Assembly: GCF_000471905.2 (NCBI RefSeq)
Contig: NW_006499913.1
Span: 3,350,729-3,414,728, forward strand
Length of the DNA: 64,000 nucleotides
Reading direction: 5' to 3'
From: Amborella trichopoda
Lineage: Eukaryota > Streptophyta > Magnoliopsida > Amborellales > Amborellaceae
The notes under the pieces are model-generated. The model had not been told where the DNA came from. It did not search any database and saw only the letters and a program-made list of their open reading frames with translations. The first letter of the stretch is position 1. Each line of letters opens with the position of its first letter. Below, piece after piece: positions 54,247-64,000 of this stretch. The position numbers and the translations under genes were made by a program.

Positions 54247-55235
54247 CTAGAACGAAATTACAGAATCAAAAACAATAATTTTAGAAACGGAAGAACCTCC
54301 TTTAGCAAGAGAGTCAGACAACACATTGGCCTCCTTATAAACATGAACAAATGATAAGGAAAAGAAAGATGAGAGGTCCAAAATCTGAAGCAGCAACGAT
54401 TTGAACTCCCAAGACAGCTTATGTTCCCCTTTACACCACTTAATGACATTGAGGGAATCCCCTATAATGATACAGAAACACCCCAAATTCCATTCCACAA
54501 GGATATGCAGGCTGTAGAAAAGAGCAAACAATTATGCAAATTTAGCTGTACATACCCCAAGTAGACCTGCATACGTAAAGACAACATTCCCCATCCAATC
54601 CCTAAGCACACCTCCAAAACCAGTTGAACCCGGGTTCCCTATCGAACTGCCGTCAAAATTAAGCTTATAGACCCTACGGGGTGGAGCCCCCATCGTCCTT
54701 TAGGTCTATATTTTAGGAAACCCTTATGGAACAAATTACTTAAATTTATTCTAACATCCACTTCCGAAATATGCTGACCAACTTTGTTAACTGAAAGATA
54801 TAGCTAGATTGAATGCAATACGCTCTCCAATATTTTCTTAAAAGGCATACATTGCCCATAAAAAACTCTTACGTTTCTTTTTTTTTCAGATTTCCTGCAG
54901 AACGACGCCTCTAGTAATTTGTCAAATAATAAACCCAGTCCGTGGTAAATCAACCGTCAAATTTTGTAAAATCCCAACAACTGAAGGTGGCATTACAAAT
55001 GCAATCCCAAGCTAGACAAAGAACCAACTCCAAATGCAAAAAGCAAAAGGACAATGAAGAAAAAGATGGTTACCAGATTATCCATCCTCCTTACACATGA
55101 GACAAATATTAGGCAAAACTTTCCCTCTCTCGATAAGATTATGTATCGTTAGCACTTTATTTTGAACTGTCAACCATAAGAAGCGTTGCACTTTGAGATG
55201 TAGAGATCATTTCCAGATAATGGCTATTTCAGGTA
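54247..55235 (-). pseudogene. LINE-type retroelement 3' remnant: zf-RVT plus RNase H-like domain
   Basis: On the minus strand from the right, RFLWLTVQNKVLTIHNLIER, then CLMCKEDG, a stop and GNHLFLHCPFAF give the reverse-transcriptase-associated zinc-binding region (Cys-X2-Cys with a later His and Cys). After about 300 bases come KLNFDGSSIGNPGSTGFGGV, KFA, a stop, LFALFYSLHILVEW, IIIGDSLNVIKW and finally SFVHVYKEANVLSDSLAKGG. This is the plant RVT_3/RNase H domain with the first Asp present. Several in-frame stops make it dead. No reverse transcriptase catalytic core (YADD) is seen upstream. Confidence 0.8.
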
Positions 55236-55920
55236 TAGACCATCTCCATTTATCATGAAAAAACAACATATACATGGACTTCATCGAGTAAACTTCATTT
55301 TTATCAATAAACCCATCGGGTTTAGAGCTTCCGCTGGTTGATTCTTTTCTCTCATACTTTATTGGCCAAAAATTAACTCGTCGGGTTTAGAGCTTCCACC
55401 CACAACAGAGAAATAATTACAAGAATAATGGATTAAAGTATTAAGCTTTAAAAAAATGAAAATATTTATCAAAAAATAAAACCTACCTTTGGATCTCAAA
55501 TGGGGCTAAAGGAGATCGATTATTGTTAAAATCGATCCAAGTTGGGGTTAAAGCATTGGATGATCAATTATGCGTCCAATGAATAGAAAAAAGGCTTTAC
55601 AATCTTTTTTCTGGTTTCCAATTGAAAAATACGAGTTATCAAGCCGATTCACTTGAATTTGGGTGAGATTGACAAGTAAACCTCTAGATCTAAGCCGACT
55701 CGATCAATTTCGAGTCGAATAAAAAAAAAATTGACCTTGGCATACTCTAATAATTAGACATTTTGAATTTGAATTACTAACAACATCTAGTTTTATAGCA
55801 TATACTAGAGACCAACATTTTCCAAAATCCGTTACCTCGATGTGGCAAAAAGTTTTTGCCATTTGTAGGAGTGTCTTTCATTTTTTAACATCATTTAGAT
55901 GGTGTTTCCTTTCATAATTT
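55236..55920. other. Between retroelement remnants, nothing identified
   Basis: AT-rich sequence. The phrase GGGTTTAGAGCTTCC is duplicated (about 55318 and 55384). I see no gene. Confidence 0.45.
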
Positions 55921-56363
55921 AGGGATTGCAAGAGAGGGCGGTGTTATCAGGGCTGATGATGGATAGATAATTCATTGCAGCTTTTGCAAATCCCCTCGGA
56001 CATGTATCTAACAAGTATTTGAAATTTAATGCGTTGCAAGCAAGCGTGGACCTTGCGATTCAACTACTCTTTTTCCTTCTTCAAATTGAGAACGACCTAT
56101 CTCTACTGGTTGATATTATCCATGGTCGATATAAAGCACCGTGGATTCTTCATATCATAGTTACTAAATGCAGCCATATATTTAACAATAAAAAATGGTC
56201 TCTATCTCATATCTATATCGCAAGGTCACAGGATTCACTTGTCAAGAAAGCTACAACTTTATGTGATGACACTATTTGGCGCGCTAGACCATCAGATTTT
56301 CTTAATCTTTCTTTAGTTCTTGATGTAGCACAATTTCTCTATAGTAGGGTAGTTAAAGGATGA
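55921..56363 (+). pseudogene. RNase H-like domain remnant of a second LINE-type element
   Basis: The plus strand gives GGVIRADDG, a stop, then after a one-base shift AAFANPLGHVSNKYLKFNAL, AIQLLFFLLQIENDLSLLVD, IIHGRYKAPW and a WSLSHIYIARSQDSLVKKAT ending. The GRYKAPW and KWxLSHIY blocks are typical of plant RVT_3 domains. It has at least one stop and one frameshift. It faces the opposite way from the relic at 54247 and is too different to be the same insertion. Confidence 0.75.
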
Positions 56364-56574
56364 GCTATATTGTGACTTATTCTTTTTTATAAAAAAAAAG
56401 AAAATATTTAAAGGCAGGGCGTCAAGGGGAATCCGGTTAGGACCGATACCCTCTTAGAAATACACCGCTTCCATGATTCAAAAGTCGGCGAGTCAAATCG
56501 GGCGCCCGATTTGACTCGGGAACCGACAGTAACATATCGAAAATCGCCTGGTTCTAGAGAAATACCGGCGATTC

Positions 56575-56930
56575 CATACCGTAAAATTGCCATGTGATGT
56601 CAATACACCGGATTCTCATTCATGCCGTAAATCGCCATGTGACGTCAATACACCGGATTCCCATTCGAATGGGTGATCACCAGTGATTCAAAAGTTGCGA
56701 GTCAAATCGGGCACCCGATTTGACTCGGGTGCCCGAATTGACTCGAGAACCGGCAGTGAAATACCGGAAATCGCCTGATTCTTCTAAACCCGGTGATTCA
56801 TCCGATCCTTCTAGGACCGACGATTCCATGCCGTAAATCGCCATGTGAGGTCATAGCCAATTCTTCAATGGGCATTTTTGTAAAGTTTAAAAAGAGATTC
56901 CATGCCGTAAATCGTCATGTGACGTCATGG
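56575..56930. repeat. Four-copy repeat containing TGACGTCA-type sites
   Basis: The phrase ATGCCGTAAATCG, then YCATG and TGACGTCA, occurs four times. The octamer starts at 56595 (TGATGTCA), 56640 (TGACGTCA), 56846 (TGAGGTCA) and 56920 (TGACGTCA). TGACGTCA is the palindromic core bound by TGA-type bZIP factors. Confidence 0.8.
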
Positions 56931-57164
56931 TCGATTCTTCGATGGGTATTTTTATAAATTTTAAAAAGTACATAAACCTAAGATTCGCACATCTCACCAC
57001 GTGCACTGTCCTCACTTCGCATGCGTTATCCTCATTGGCTACAAAGAGGTATTTTCACTATAACTTCCTTCCTTCTACCTCTTCGATGTGGGATAATGTG
57101 AAGGTATTAACTTGAAATATTAATATATTATATATTTTGTTTGCGCTTCTAATAACACATAGTA

Positions 57165-57235
57165 GCATGTGGCTTATTGGTTGTCAAGTGCCTTTTGCAT
57201 GTGGAGGTTCGAATCACTTTGGAAAGAAAGGTTCT
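57165..57235 (+). repeat. tRNA-like (SINE head) sequence
   Basis: TGGCTTATTGG (about 57171) differs from an A box at one position, and GGTTCGAATCA (about 57206) differs from a B box at its last base, spaced about 35 bases apart as in tRNA genes. The acceptor and anticodon stems do not form, so it is a tRNA-derived repeat rather than a tRNA. Confidence 0.4.
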
Positions 57236-58016
57236 CTCTTATCAATTATTTTTCTTGTCAAATTTATTTTTATCAATTATTTTTATTGTCAAATTTATTT
57301 TTTTGAGGTCTAATTTTTTTCTTATAAAAAAATGAAAGGGTTTTTTATCAATTTCGTTTTCTGTCAAATTCTTTTCTTATCAAAAAAATGAAAGTTTTTT
57401 TTTTATCAATTTCACTTTTTGTCAAATTTTTTTGTTATCAATAAAATAAAAACTTTCTTATAAAAAAAAATGAAAGGTACTAATCAATTATTTTTCTTGT
57501 CAAATTTCTTTTTTTTTTGTCAAAAAAATAAAAGGTTTTTGTCAAAAAAATAAAAAGTAATAAAAATTTATTGTCAAAAAAAAAAGTTCTTATAAAAAAA
57601 AAATAATACAAGTATTTTGGTCAAAAAAAATTTCTTACCAAAAACAAAAAAAATGTAATACAACAAACATTTCTTGTAAAAAAATAAAAGGTTTTGTCAA
57701 AAAAACTAAAATGTTCTTATAGAAAAACTATTTTTTATTGTAATCCATCTACGATTATATACTTCATCCATGATACTTCCATGATTTTTATTTTACGTGA
57801 TGCAATTTAATGGTTAAAATACGTTCATATAGAAAAAAAAAAATCCCAATATTCATATATTGATGAAAAAAATAAAAATTAATAATAAAATACCTTGATT
57901 TCAAAAAAACAACATTTATAATAATTTTTTTAAAAAAAATTAAAACTTAATTCGACCGATTCAGTCGATTTCCGATCCGAATCGTCGATACACTTACCCA
58001 TTTTTTAAAACATGGG

Positions 58017-58500
58017 TGAACCTGCTAATGAGGGTTACAAGTGAGCCACGTTTTGGCAGGACTCAGGATAATTAATGAGCCTTAAATTCAACCTCGGCTC
58101 CCCATAGCGAGTCGTATTAAATGGACCTCGCCCGGGGCAGCGTAATCCATTTGTCCACTATTGGAAAATTACCTAGAAATAACCCCTCCGGCCAACGATT
58201 AAGGTTCATGACCGGCTTCACTAAGTTAACAAGCTTTTGGTTGGCCCGGACCTGATACTCCTTATGCAGGTGCCTCTCCCAGCTCAGGTGACCCGTTGGT
58301 CCGGGTTGGGCCCATTTACATCCCTAGTTTTAGTATAAGAGAGAGACCCGACCGGTTCATGAATTTAATGAGCCTTTGGTTGGTCGAGCCCCAACAGGCC
58401 TTATGAAGGGTCTGACCAAACTCATGTATGGTCGAGGCTACAAGACCTGTCGCTCCAGGCCGGGGCATTTACATCGTAAGGCTAACCATCTATGTAATTA
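58017..58500. repeat. GC-richer repeat with two diverged half-units
   Basis: CTTTTGGTTGGCCCGGACC, CCTTATGCAGG and GGGCCCATTTACATC at 58200-58325 are echoed by CCTTTGGTTGGTCGAGCC, CCTTATGAAGG and GGGGCATTTACATC at 58350-58475. Such GGCATTTACATCC ends are common in plant non-autonomous elements. There is no gene. Confidence 0.5.
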
Positions 58501-58679
58501 AATAAATAAAGTTAGGGCATTTTCGTCAGTCAAAAATATCAAGACGGATAAAAAGCACCGGGTCCGAACCGACTGCTTCACGCATTCTGCGTTGCGAATA
58601 TTCCTTCCTCGACAAAAACATGCGAAATTTCACTCCGATTTCGCAACGTGTCCAGACCTCTCCCTTTGTCCGTTGATGT

Positions 58680-58780
58680 ATCAACACGTGGCAGCAGCTA
58701 CGCGATTCGGAGTTTTATTTCTGGCCGCAAATAGCCACATTCCACGTGGACGAAATCCAAGCTGTATGTCACGTGGATCA
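58680..58780. promoter_or_regulatory. Cluster of three CACGTG (G-box/ABRE) motifs
   Basis: CACGTG is at 58685-58690 (within ACACGTGGC, a full ABRE core), 58743-58748 (palindromic CCACGTGG) and 58770-58775. These bind bZIP and bHLH factors in plants. No coding region is recognised directly downstream, so the target is unknown. The stretch 58560-58870 is non-repetitive and less AT-rich than its surroundings. Confidence 0.45.
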
Positions 58781-59039
58781 ATCTGGTTGCTCGAACGATC
58801 TGTCGGAATAAACCCTCGATTGTTCTCCAAAGAGGTGTCCAGCTCAGCTCGTCTATGTAAATGCATCTCCCTTCCTAAATTTTGGATCCAAAATTTGATT
58901 TAAATCTCCCTTCCTACATTTTTGGATCCTAAATTTTAGTATGTGAGAATCGTGGTTAATGAAAATTTTAATAGATTTAATTTTAAAATTTGAAAATAGA
59001 TTTTTTTAATTATTTTTTTTTAAAAATACAATTTTTAGA

Positions 59040-59429
59040 GGGTGTGGTTTGTATAGAGCCTAGGCGGTAAACAATCAAATTAGAACATACCTTCAAATAG
59101 TATCGAGAAATGTGATTTCAATACTGGAAATCTTTTCGATAGCCTTAAAATATATTTTCATCTTTATTTATAAAGTTTAAAAACTTCAAAAATAGTATAA
59201 ATTGAGAGATCTTTGCAAACTTGAAAATCTTAAAAATTGACAGTCCAAAAATGCATTACAAAGTACACCATTTCCAAAACTTGAAATCTGTTTTTTTCTC
59301 ATGTCCATGCATCTTGATGCCAAGATGATCAATTTGAAGATATTTGGGTATCAAAACAACCTCTTCTAATGAAATTTTTTAGGTAGGCTCTAATTTGATT
59401 GTTAGAGCCTCGACTCTATATAAACTTTT
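59040..59429. repeat. Family D element, copy D5 (reverse orientation)
   Basis: It starts GGTGTGGTTTGTATAGAGCC and ends GAGCCTCGACTCTATATAAA. It is the reverse complement of D1 in content (CTCATGTCCATGCATCTTG, GATAGCCTTAAAATATATTT). Confidence 0.7.
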
Positions 59430-59593
59430 CCTTTTTCTAAATCCATCTTAAGATGGATGATTGATGGGTTAGGGATGGTAGTTGTTGGATTGCGTCCCCT
59501 GATCGCTCAGGCATAAAATAGTTCTCCAATTATTTTAAGGGCATGACTTTTATGAGTCATATCTCAATATGCGACCTCTCTTGATTTTGATTT

Positions 59594-59979
59594 GGGTGCA
59601 GTTTGCATGCATCCGTTGGTGTAGAGGTAAGGTGACCTTCAAATTTTATCATGGCATATAATTTTGATGTAAAATATTCTTAAGATTATCTCAAAATCTA
59701 TTTTTATATCTAATTATAAAATTTTAAATTTCAAAAATAGTTAAAATCAAGTAGATCTATAAACATATGAAAATCTTGAAAATCGACAGTGTAGATAATA
59801 TGTTGTAAAATGCAATATTTCTGAGACTTAAAATCTTTTTATTTTTCATAGTCATACATCTTGATGTTGAGATGTTCAATCAAAAGGCCTTTCAACATTA
59901 AAACGACATTTTTCGATGGATTTTTTAGGGGCATCCGTAGTTCTACATTTATAAGGTAACATCCTTATATAAACTTTAT
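59594..59979. repeat. Family D element, copy D6 (second subtype, reverse orientation)
   Basis: GTGCAGTTTGCATGCATCCG opens the element and TAACATCCTTATATAAACTT closes it. The interior AGTAGATCTATAAACATATG and GAAAATCTTGAAAATCGACA matches D2 and D4 in reverse. Confidence 0.65.
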
Positions 59980-60013
59980 CCTTTTGTTTTTATGCAGGGC
60001 TTAATACTTTTTC

Positions 60014-60093
60014 CACATTCATCCTCAATATGGACGTGTGATGCATAAGGGGACACATTCATCCTCAATATGGACGTGTGATGAATAAGGGGA
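60014..60093. repeat. Tandem duplication, 40 bp
   Basis: CACATTCATCCTCAATATGG, then ACGTGTGATG, occurs at 60014 and 60054, almost identical. Confidence 0.93.
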
Positions 60094-61140
60094 CGCAAAC
60101 TTAGAATTGTGTCCCCTTGGGCAGAAGGCACTTTGGCTCACTTATTGGTGTGAGCCCCTATCAAAATCAATCTTAAAGATGGTTTTTAGATCTAAACTTT
60201 TGGGGTTAATTAATCTCAATGATGATAATAAATATAAAAAATAATTTTTTAAAAAAATACATATAACATTTTTTTTAGAGGCACCTGCCCTTGATATTGA
60301 CCTCTTATGCATAAGATTCACATGGTAAATCGGTTACTCTCACGGGGTCCTTTCAAATGTAGAAATGGGATAGTGGATTATTACAAAAAAAGCGAACTCG
60401 CATTGATGGGATGGATTGTCCATCCTATAGATGTGTGTCCAAATTAGTCCAGAATGGTTTTGATAATTTTAAAAAATTTTAAAATTTTTAAAAATAAATA
60501 AAATCAGTGGTTACGAAGGGATCTAAAAAAATATTAGACAAATTTTTTAAAAAATATTATATGAGGGGTTTCAGGGGAAGAATGCGGCAGCCTCAATACC
60601 TTTCAGAAACCAATTTAGTCCCTATCCATTCCCCGAACAAGTCATGAAACACGTGAAAAAATATTTGTTCCATCCACCCAATCATGTGTCCACTAAGATT
60701 TAATACTCGAATTCTCAAAATGCATCTCTAGATAAATTCATTTATGCCTCTTAATTTGGAGCCCCATGCGGTGATTTTCTCCCACTCATGTTCCCATGCG
60801 GTGATTTTCTCACACTCATGTTTCTTAATAAGAAAATAGGTTGTCTATAAAGAGAGTATTTATCTTAAAAGTCATAATCCTTTTTTGCCCTTAAATTTTA
60901 AAATAAGTGGTTGCAAAAGTGATATTAAACCCACAAAATTTCAAAAACCAGAAACAAGACTTTTCGAATTTATCCAAGCCATACAATTTGATATCTAATG
61001 ATGATTATGCCCCCCATTTGCAAAAAGATAAATGGCAAAAAGATAGCATTTACAAATTGGACGCTATCTTGTCATTGCAAAAAAAAAAAATCTTAATATC
61101 ATTCAAGCAAAAGGGTCTATTAGTCCACTTCTGAGGGGTA
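60094..61140. other. Intergenic AT-rich stretch
   Basis: It includes a 30-bp duplication (CCATGCGGTGATTTTCTC at about 60763 and 60794). Short frames such as 60907-61134 show no domain. No gene is called. Confidence 0.5.
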
Positions 61141-64000
61141 TTTTCGGCATTTTCGTATTTTTAAGGTGTTACAGTCTCCTGGCTTGCATGAAGTGAACGA
61201 AGTTGCAGGGACGGTGGAGACATTTTCTCTGTCATAGATTTGAAATAAAAATAATTTAAACAATAAAATTATAACAGGAGAATCTATATACGTACATGAG
61301 CTTTTTGTTGATTATTTGATCTCTGGATCTTCTTCTACAGTTTTTTGGTACCCAATAATGGCGTTCTTGAAGACCAGATCTCCATTTTTTGCGTTTTCTC
61401 TGTGGAATGGGCCTTGTTATGAATATGTGGCTCTGTCAAGGTTATTTACTCGATTTTCGGTAACTTTTTGGTGAAGCAAAGTGATTTCTCTGCGATTTAT
61501 CAACTGGTAATGAATCATTCTAGGTCTGTGAAGTTTAGAGCTCGATAACCGGCTCGATAATTTTCGATTATCGTTCTGGCTTGGCGAAGTGCAGGGGTGT
61601 AACTTGCAGTTTCTTCTTAGTTAATGGAAGTGCATATCTCATTTTTCTGCTATTTCTTAATGAAAATTGAACTTATTATGAAAGAAATACTGGTTATATG
61701 AATATTAGGGCTTTGTCCTGTTGTAACTGTGTTAAATGTTGCGTTCAAATCTCCAGTTTGAGATTATAATCTTGTAAAGTAGTCACGGAAACCTAAACTT
61801 TTGGTTATAAAAAATTTAAGTGTCTGTTTTGAGGTTTTTATGCGAACGAAACGCCTTCTAATAGAATCTTCTCTGTTCTTAAACGTCCTTTTCCTTTTCT
61901 CTTGTATTTTGCACCAAAATATTCATAATTATGGTTTAATTATGAATATTCAGGCTCTGTGAAGCTTCTGGCATCATTTTTGAAGTTTTGCTCCAAAGCA
62001 ATCATTTTCTTGTAATCTTGAAGTTCACAGCTCCACTTTAGTTTTTCTTTTTTCCGTTTTTCATCTAACTTTTCCTGGTGGCAAAATAATTATGGTTCTA
62101 TGATTTAGCGTTTTCACTTTTGTGGTTCTTTACCAGTAAATTGTTTTCTCCGAAGTTTAAAAGTTTAGATCTCCATTTTTAGCATTTCATTTTGACGAGG
62201 TAATGAGCAATTCTGAAAAGTGAAAAGCTTTCTCAAAGATGGTGTCGGATTTCCTGGATTTTTAAATCCCAGATCACCATTTTTAGCATCTCATTCTAGT
62301 TCAAGGGTTTTGCATTTCACTTTGAGGTTCTTTTACATATGCCACTTCTTTTATGACAAAAATTTCTCAAATATTGAGTCTCCAATGCATGGATTGGGAA
62401 GACCCCTTTTTTGTGATCACTAGTATTGAGGTTCATGTTTGCATGTTTTTGTGTGGGAAATTTGACCTGATAATGATTAATTTTTGTACCACAATTAAAA
62501 AAAGAAAAGAAAAAGTGTGTCATAATATTTTGGGTTTGTTTGTTGGAAAATTTGGTGCATATCCTTTCTGCTAGGCTTTGTGGAGAGAAATTATGAATTT
62601 CCCTTTTAGGATTTTCTCACAGAGACATCTGATGAGGTACTGAACCACGTTTTTTCGGCTCTTCATTTGGAGATCATTTTGTTGAAAACTTGAAAAAAAT
62701 GGTATTTATCTTCTTTTTAGATATTTATAACATAGTTAATTTTTTTTGATAGATTGTCCGGTTCTCTGAAGGTCTGTCTCCATTTTGAGGTTTTACGCAG
62801 TTGGCTCTGATCAAATTACCAGTTTTTCCTGGGGCTATTGAAGTTTTTGTTTGTCTAAAATCTGTTCAGGTACAAAAAATTACTTTGTTACTAACCTCTG
62901 TCTTTGATCGGAAATTGAGATATTTATTTTGGAAATTTTCCTTCGACATATCCCATCCAGCAGTAGCAACAAGAAAAAAAAAAAAAGAAGAAAAATATGA
63001 TCTAGTAGTGGACAAGGCAATTTATTTTTATTCAAATCCTTATTATGATTTTTTTGTTTTATTACAGAAATTAAGTGAAAAATTACGATGCAATAGGAAA
63101 TTTGCATTTGTAATTTATTTGATCTGGCAATTTAAAAGAATTTCATTAAGCCTAGGATTTTCATGGATAATCCAAGATTAGGATCTTTGATTATTTTTGT
63201 TCATAAATTACAGACCTTCATTGGAAGGCTTAATTGTAAATTCTCAAAACCAGAGGTGATCTCTCTTGATTCCTTGATGTTTGTGTTTGTTTACAAACAG
63301 AAACTGAACTGAGAAAAAAGGTCTCTTTTAGTACCATGATGCCTAACAATAGAAAATTAAGGTTTCTGTACCTTCAATCTGATCTGGTAAAGTGGTTCTC
63401 AACATGTGCCATATCTGATGAGAAACCATATTCTGATTCTAAGAGTATAAAACCTCCATAAATTAAATTATCCGATCCTCTGGTTATTCGTGTTGTGGGA
63501 TACTTGTGCATGTTCCATTTCCATGTTCTCTAAGTTCCCAAAAGTGAAAATGTAGAAAGAACAGAAAGAAATCAAAAAGGAAAATGTTTCCTGAGGAAAA
63601 ACCAAAAAAGAGAAAGAAGAAAAACATTTTGCCCTGTTGTGAGTGGGGCATTTTTCTTTTTGGTTTCAGTAGAGAGATTCATTGACATAAAATTTCTGGT
63701 TCTATGAGTTTTGGTGGGTATCTAGTTTTGAGTTTTCGATTATTCTAATCTCAAATTTCTTTGTTAATTTTATTGCTGTTGTTAAGTGGAAAGTGTGCTT
63801 TTTTGTACCATGTTTCTTAATCCAGGTTTTTTCTATGATGAAATTGGGGTTGGTTGTTGAAGTTTCCTTTAAAGCCCTCAATCTTGAATGCTCAATTCCT
63901 ATAAATACAATTTGTAGCACTCTTTTTTCATATACAACTTACAACAGTGGTTTATGAGTTAACATGTTAAAAAAAAGAAAAGAAAACAGCGGTTTATGAA
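61141..64000. other. T-rich region, possibly 5' leader or intron of a gene beyond the right edge
   Basis: From 61300 to the end the plus strand is T-rich with few purine runs, resembling a long plant intron. Degenerate echoes of AGATCTCCATTTTTAGCATT (about 61378, 62166 and 62271) and GAGGTTCTTTTAC-like phrases recur. A frame at 62801-63181 (126 codons) has no recognisable domain, and its lysine run suggests non-coding DNA. No exon can be supported. Confidence 0.35.

Larger units (their letters stand above)
56405..58016. mobile_element. Possible hAT-like element (about 1.6 kb)
   Basis: The left edge TATTTAAAGGCAGGGCG and, reversed, the right edge CATGTTTTAAAAAATGGG share a TTTAAA-led start, and both then run into CGGATTC/GATTCGG-rich subterminal DNA. 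This recalls the elements at 7405 and 22396. The left part has four copies of a CCGTAAATCGCCATGTGA phrase. The right part (57240-57930) is a degenerate T/A-rich array of TCTTATAAAAAAATGAAAGG-like phrases. The target duplication was not identified, so the borders are tentative. Confidence 0.4.

Noticed and set aside
62801..63181. 126-codon frame in the right-hand T-rich region
   Set aside because: No start context, domain or codon pattern; composition matches the surrounding intron-like DNA.

Overview
This is nuclear DNA from a flowering plant. The genes have spliceosomal introns, the intergenic DNA is AT-rich, and gene families such as an E-class pentatricopeptide protein, CDC20 with an IR tail and a DUF1218 membrane protein are plant-type. 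The long introns (one of about 11.3 kb) and the many old, diverged repeats would fit an early-diverging angiosperm or magnoliid, but the species is not decided here. The sequence has two assembly gaps of N (14982-15430 and 36309-36450), both edged by (CT)n.

Six genes are supported. From left to right they are: the last exon of a COBW-domain (ZNG1-type) GTPase (+, 166-303); a four-exon gluconokinase (+, 2853-5478); a five-exon CDC20 activator of the anaphase-promoting complex (+, 13140-16756, one exon edge lost in the first gap); a three-exon DUF1218 four-helix membrane protein spread over 15.3 kb (-, 20865-36203); an intronless E-class PPR protein (+, 40631-42769); and an intronless membrane protein of the Arabidopsis At1g75140 type (-, 45578-47413). 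They are unrelated housekeeping or organelle genes with no operon-like linkage. From 47.4 kb to the right end I find no intact gene, only repeats, retroelement remnants and a T-rich stretch that may be the 5' intron of a gene beyond the window.

Most of the remaining DNA is a layered collection of short non-autonomous transposons. By reading both ends I could resolve several with target-site duplications. Five Mutator-like MITEs have 9-bp duplications (1444-1955, 10521-11033, 28826-29335, 29985-30490, 50024-50592; the first two are copies of one family). Three hAT-like elements have 8-bp duplications (2052-2574 and its inverted relative 27259-27776, and a 1.6-kb element at 22396-23995 whose arms are arrays of GATTC). 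Two further dispersed families have several copies each, called here family C (about 230 bp) and family D (about 390 bp, six copies). Three separate RNase H-like remnants of LINE-type retroelements lie at 33.4, 54.2 and 55.9 kb.

I did not find a new enzymatic or defence system. The points most worth checking are the probable GC-AG first intron of the gluconokinase, the decayed second copy of CDC20 exon 1 inside its own intron, M-phase MYB (AACGG) motifs ahead of CDC20, the nested insertions at 1.4-2.7 kb, and an orphan exon-like open stretch at 28012-28223.
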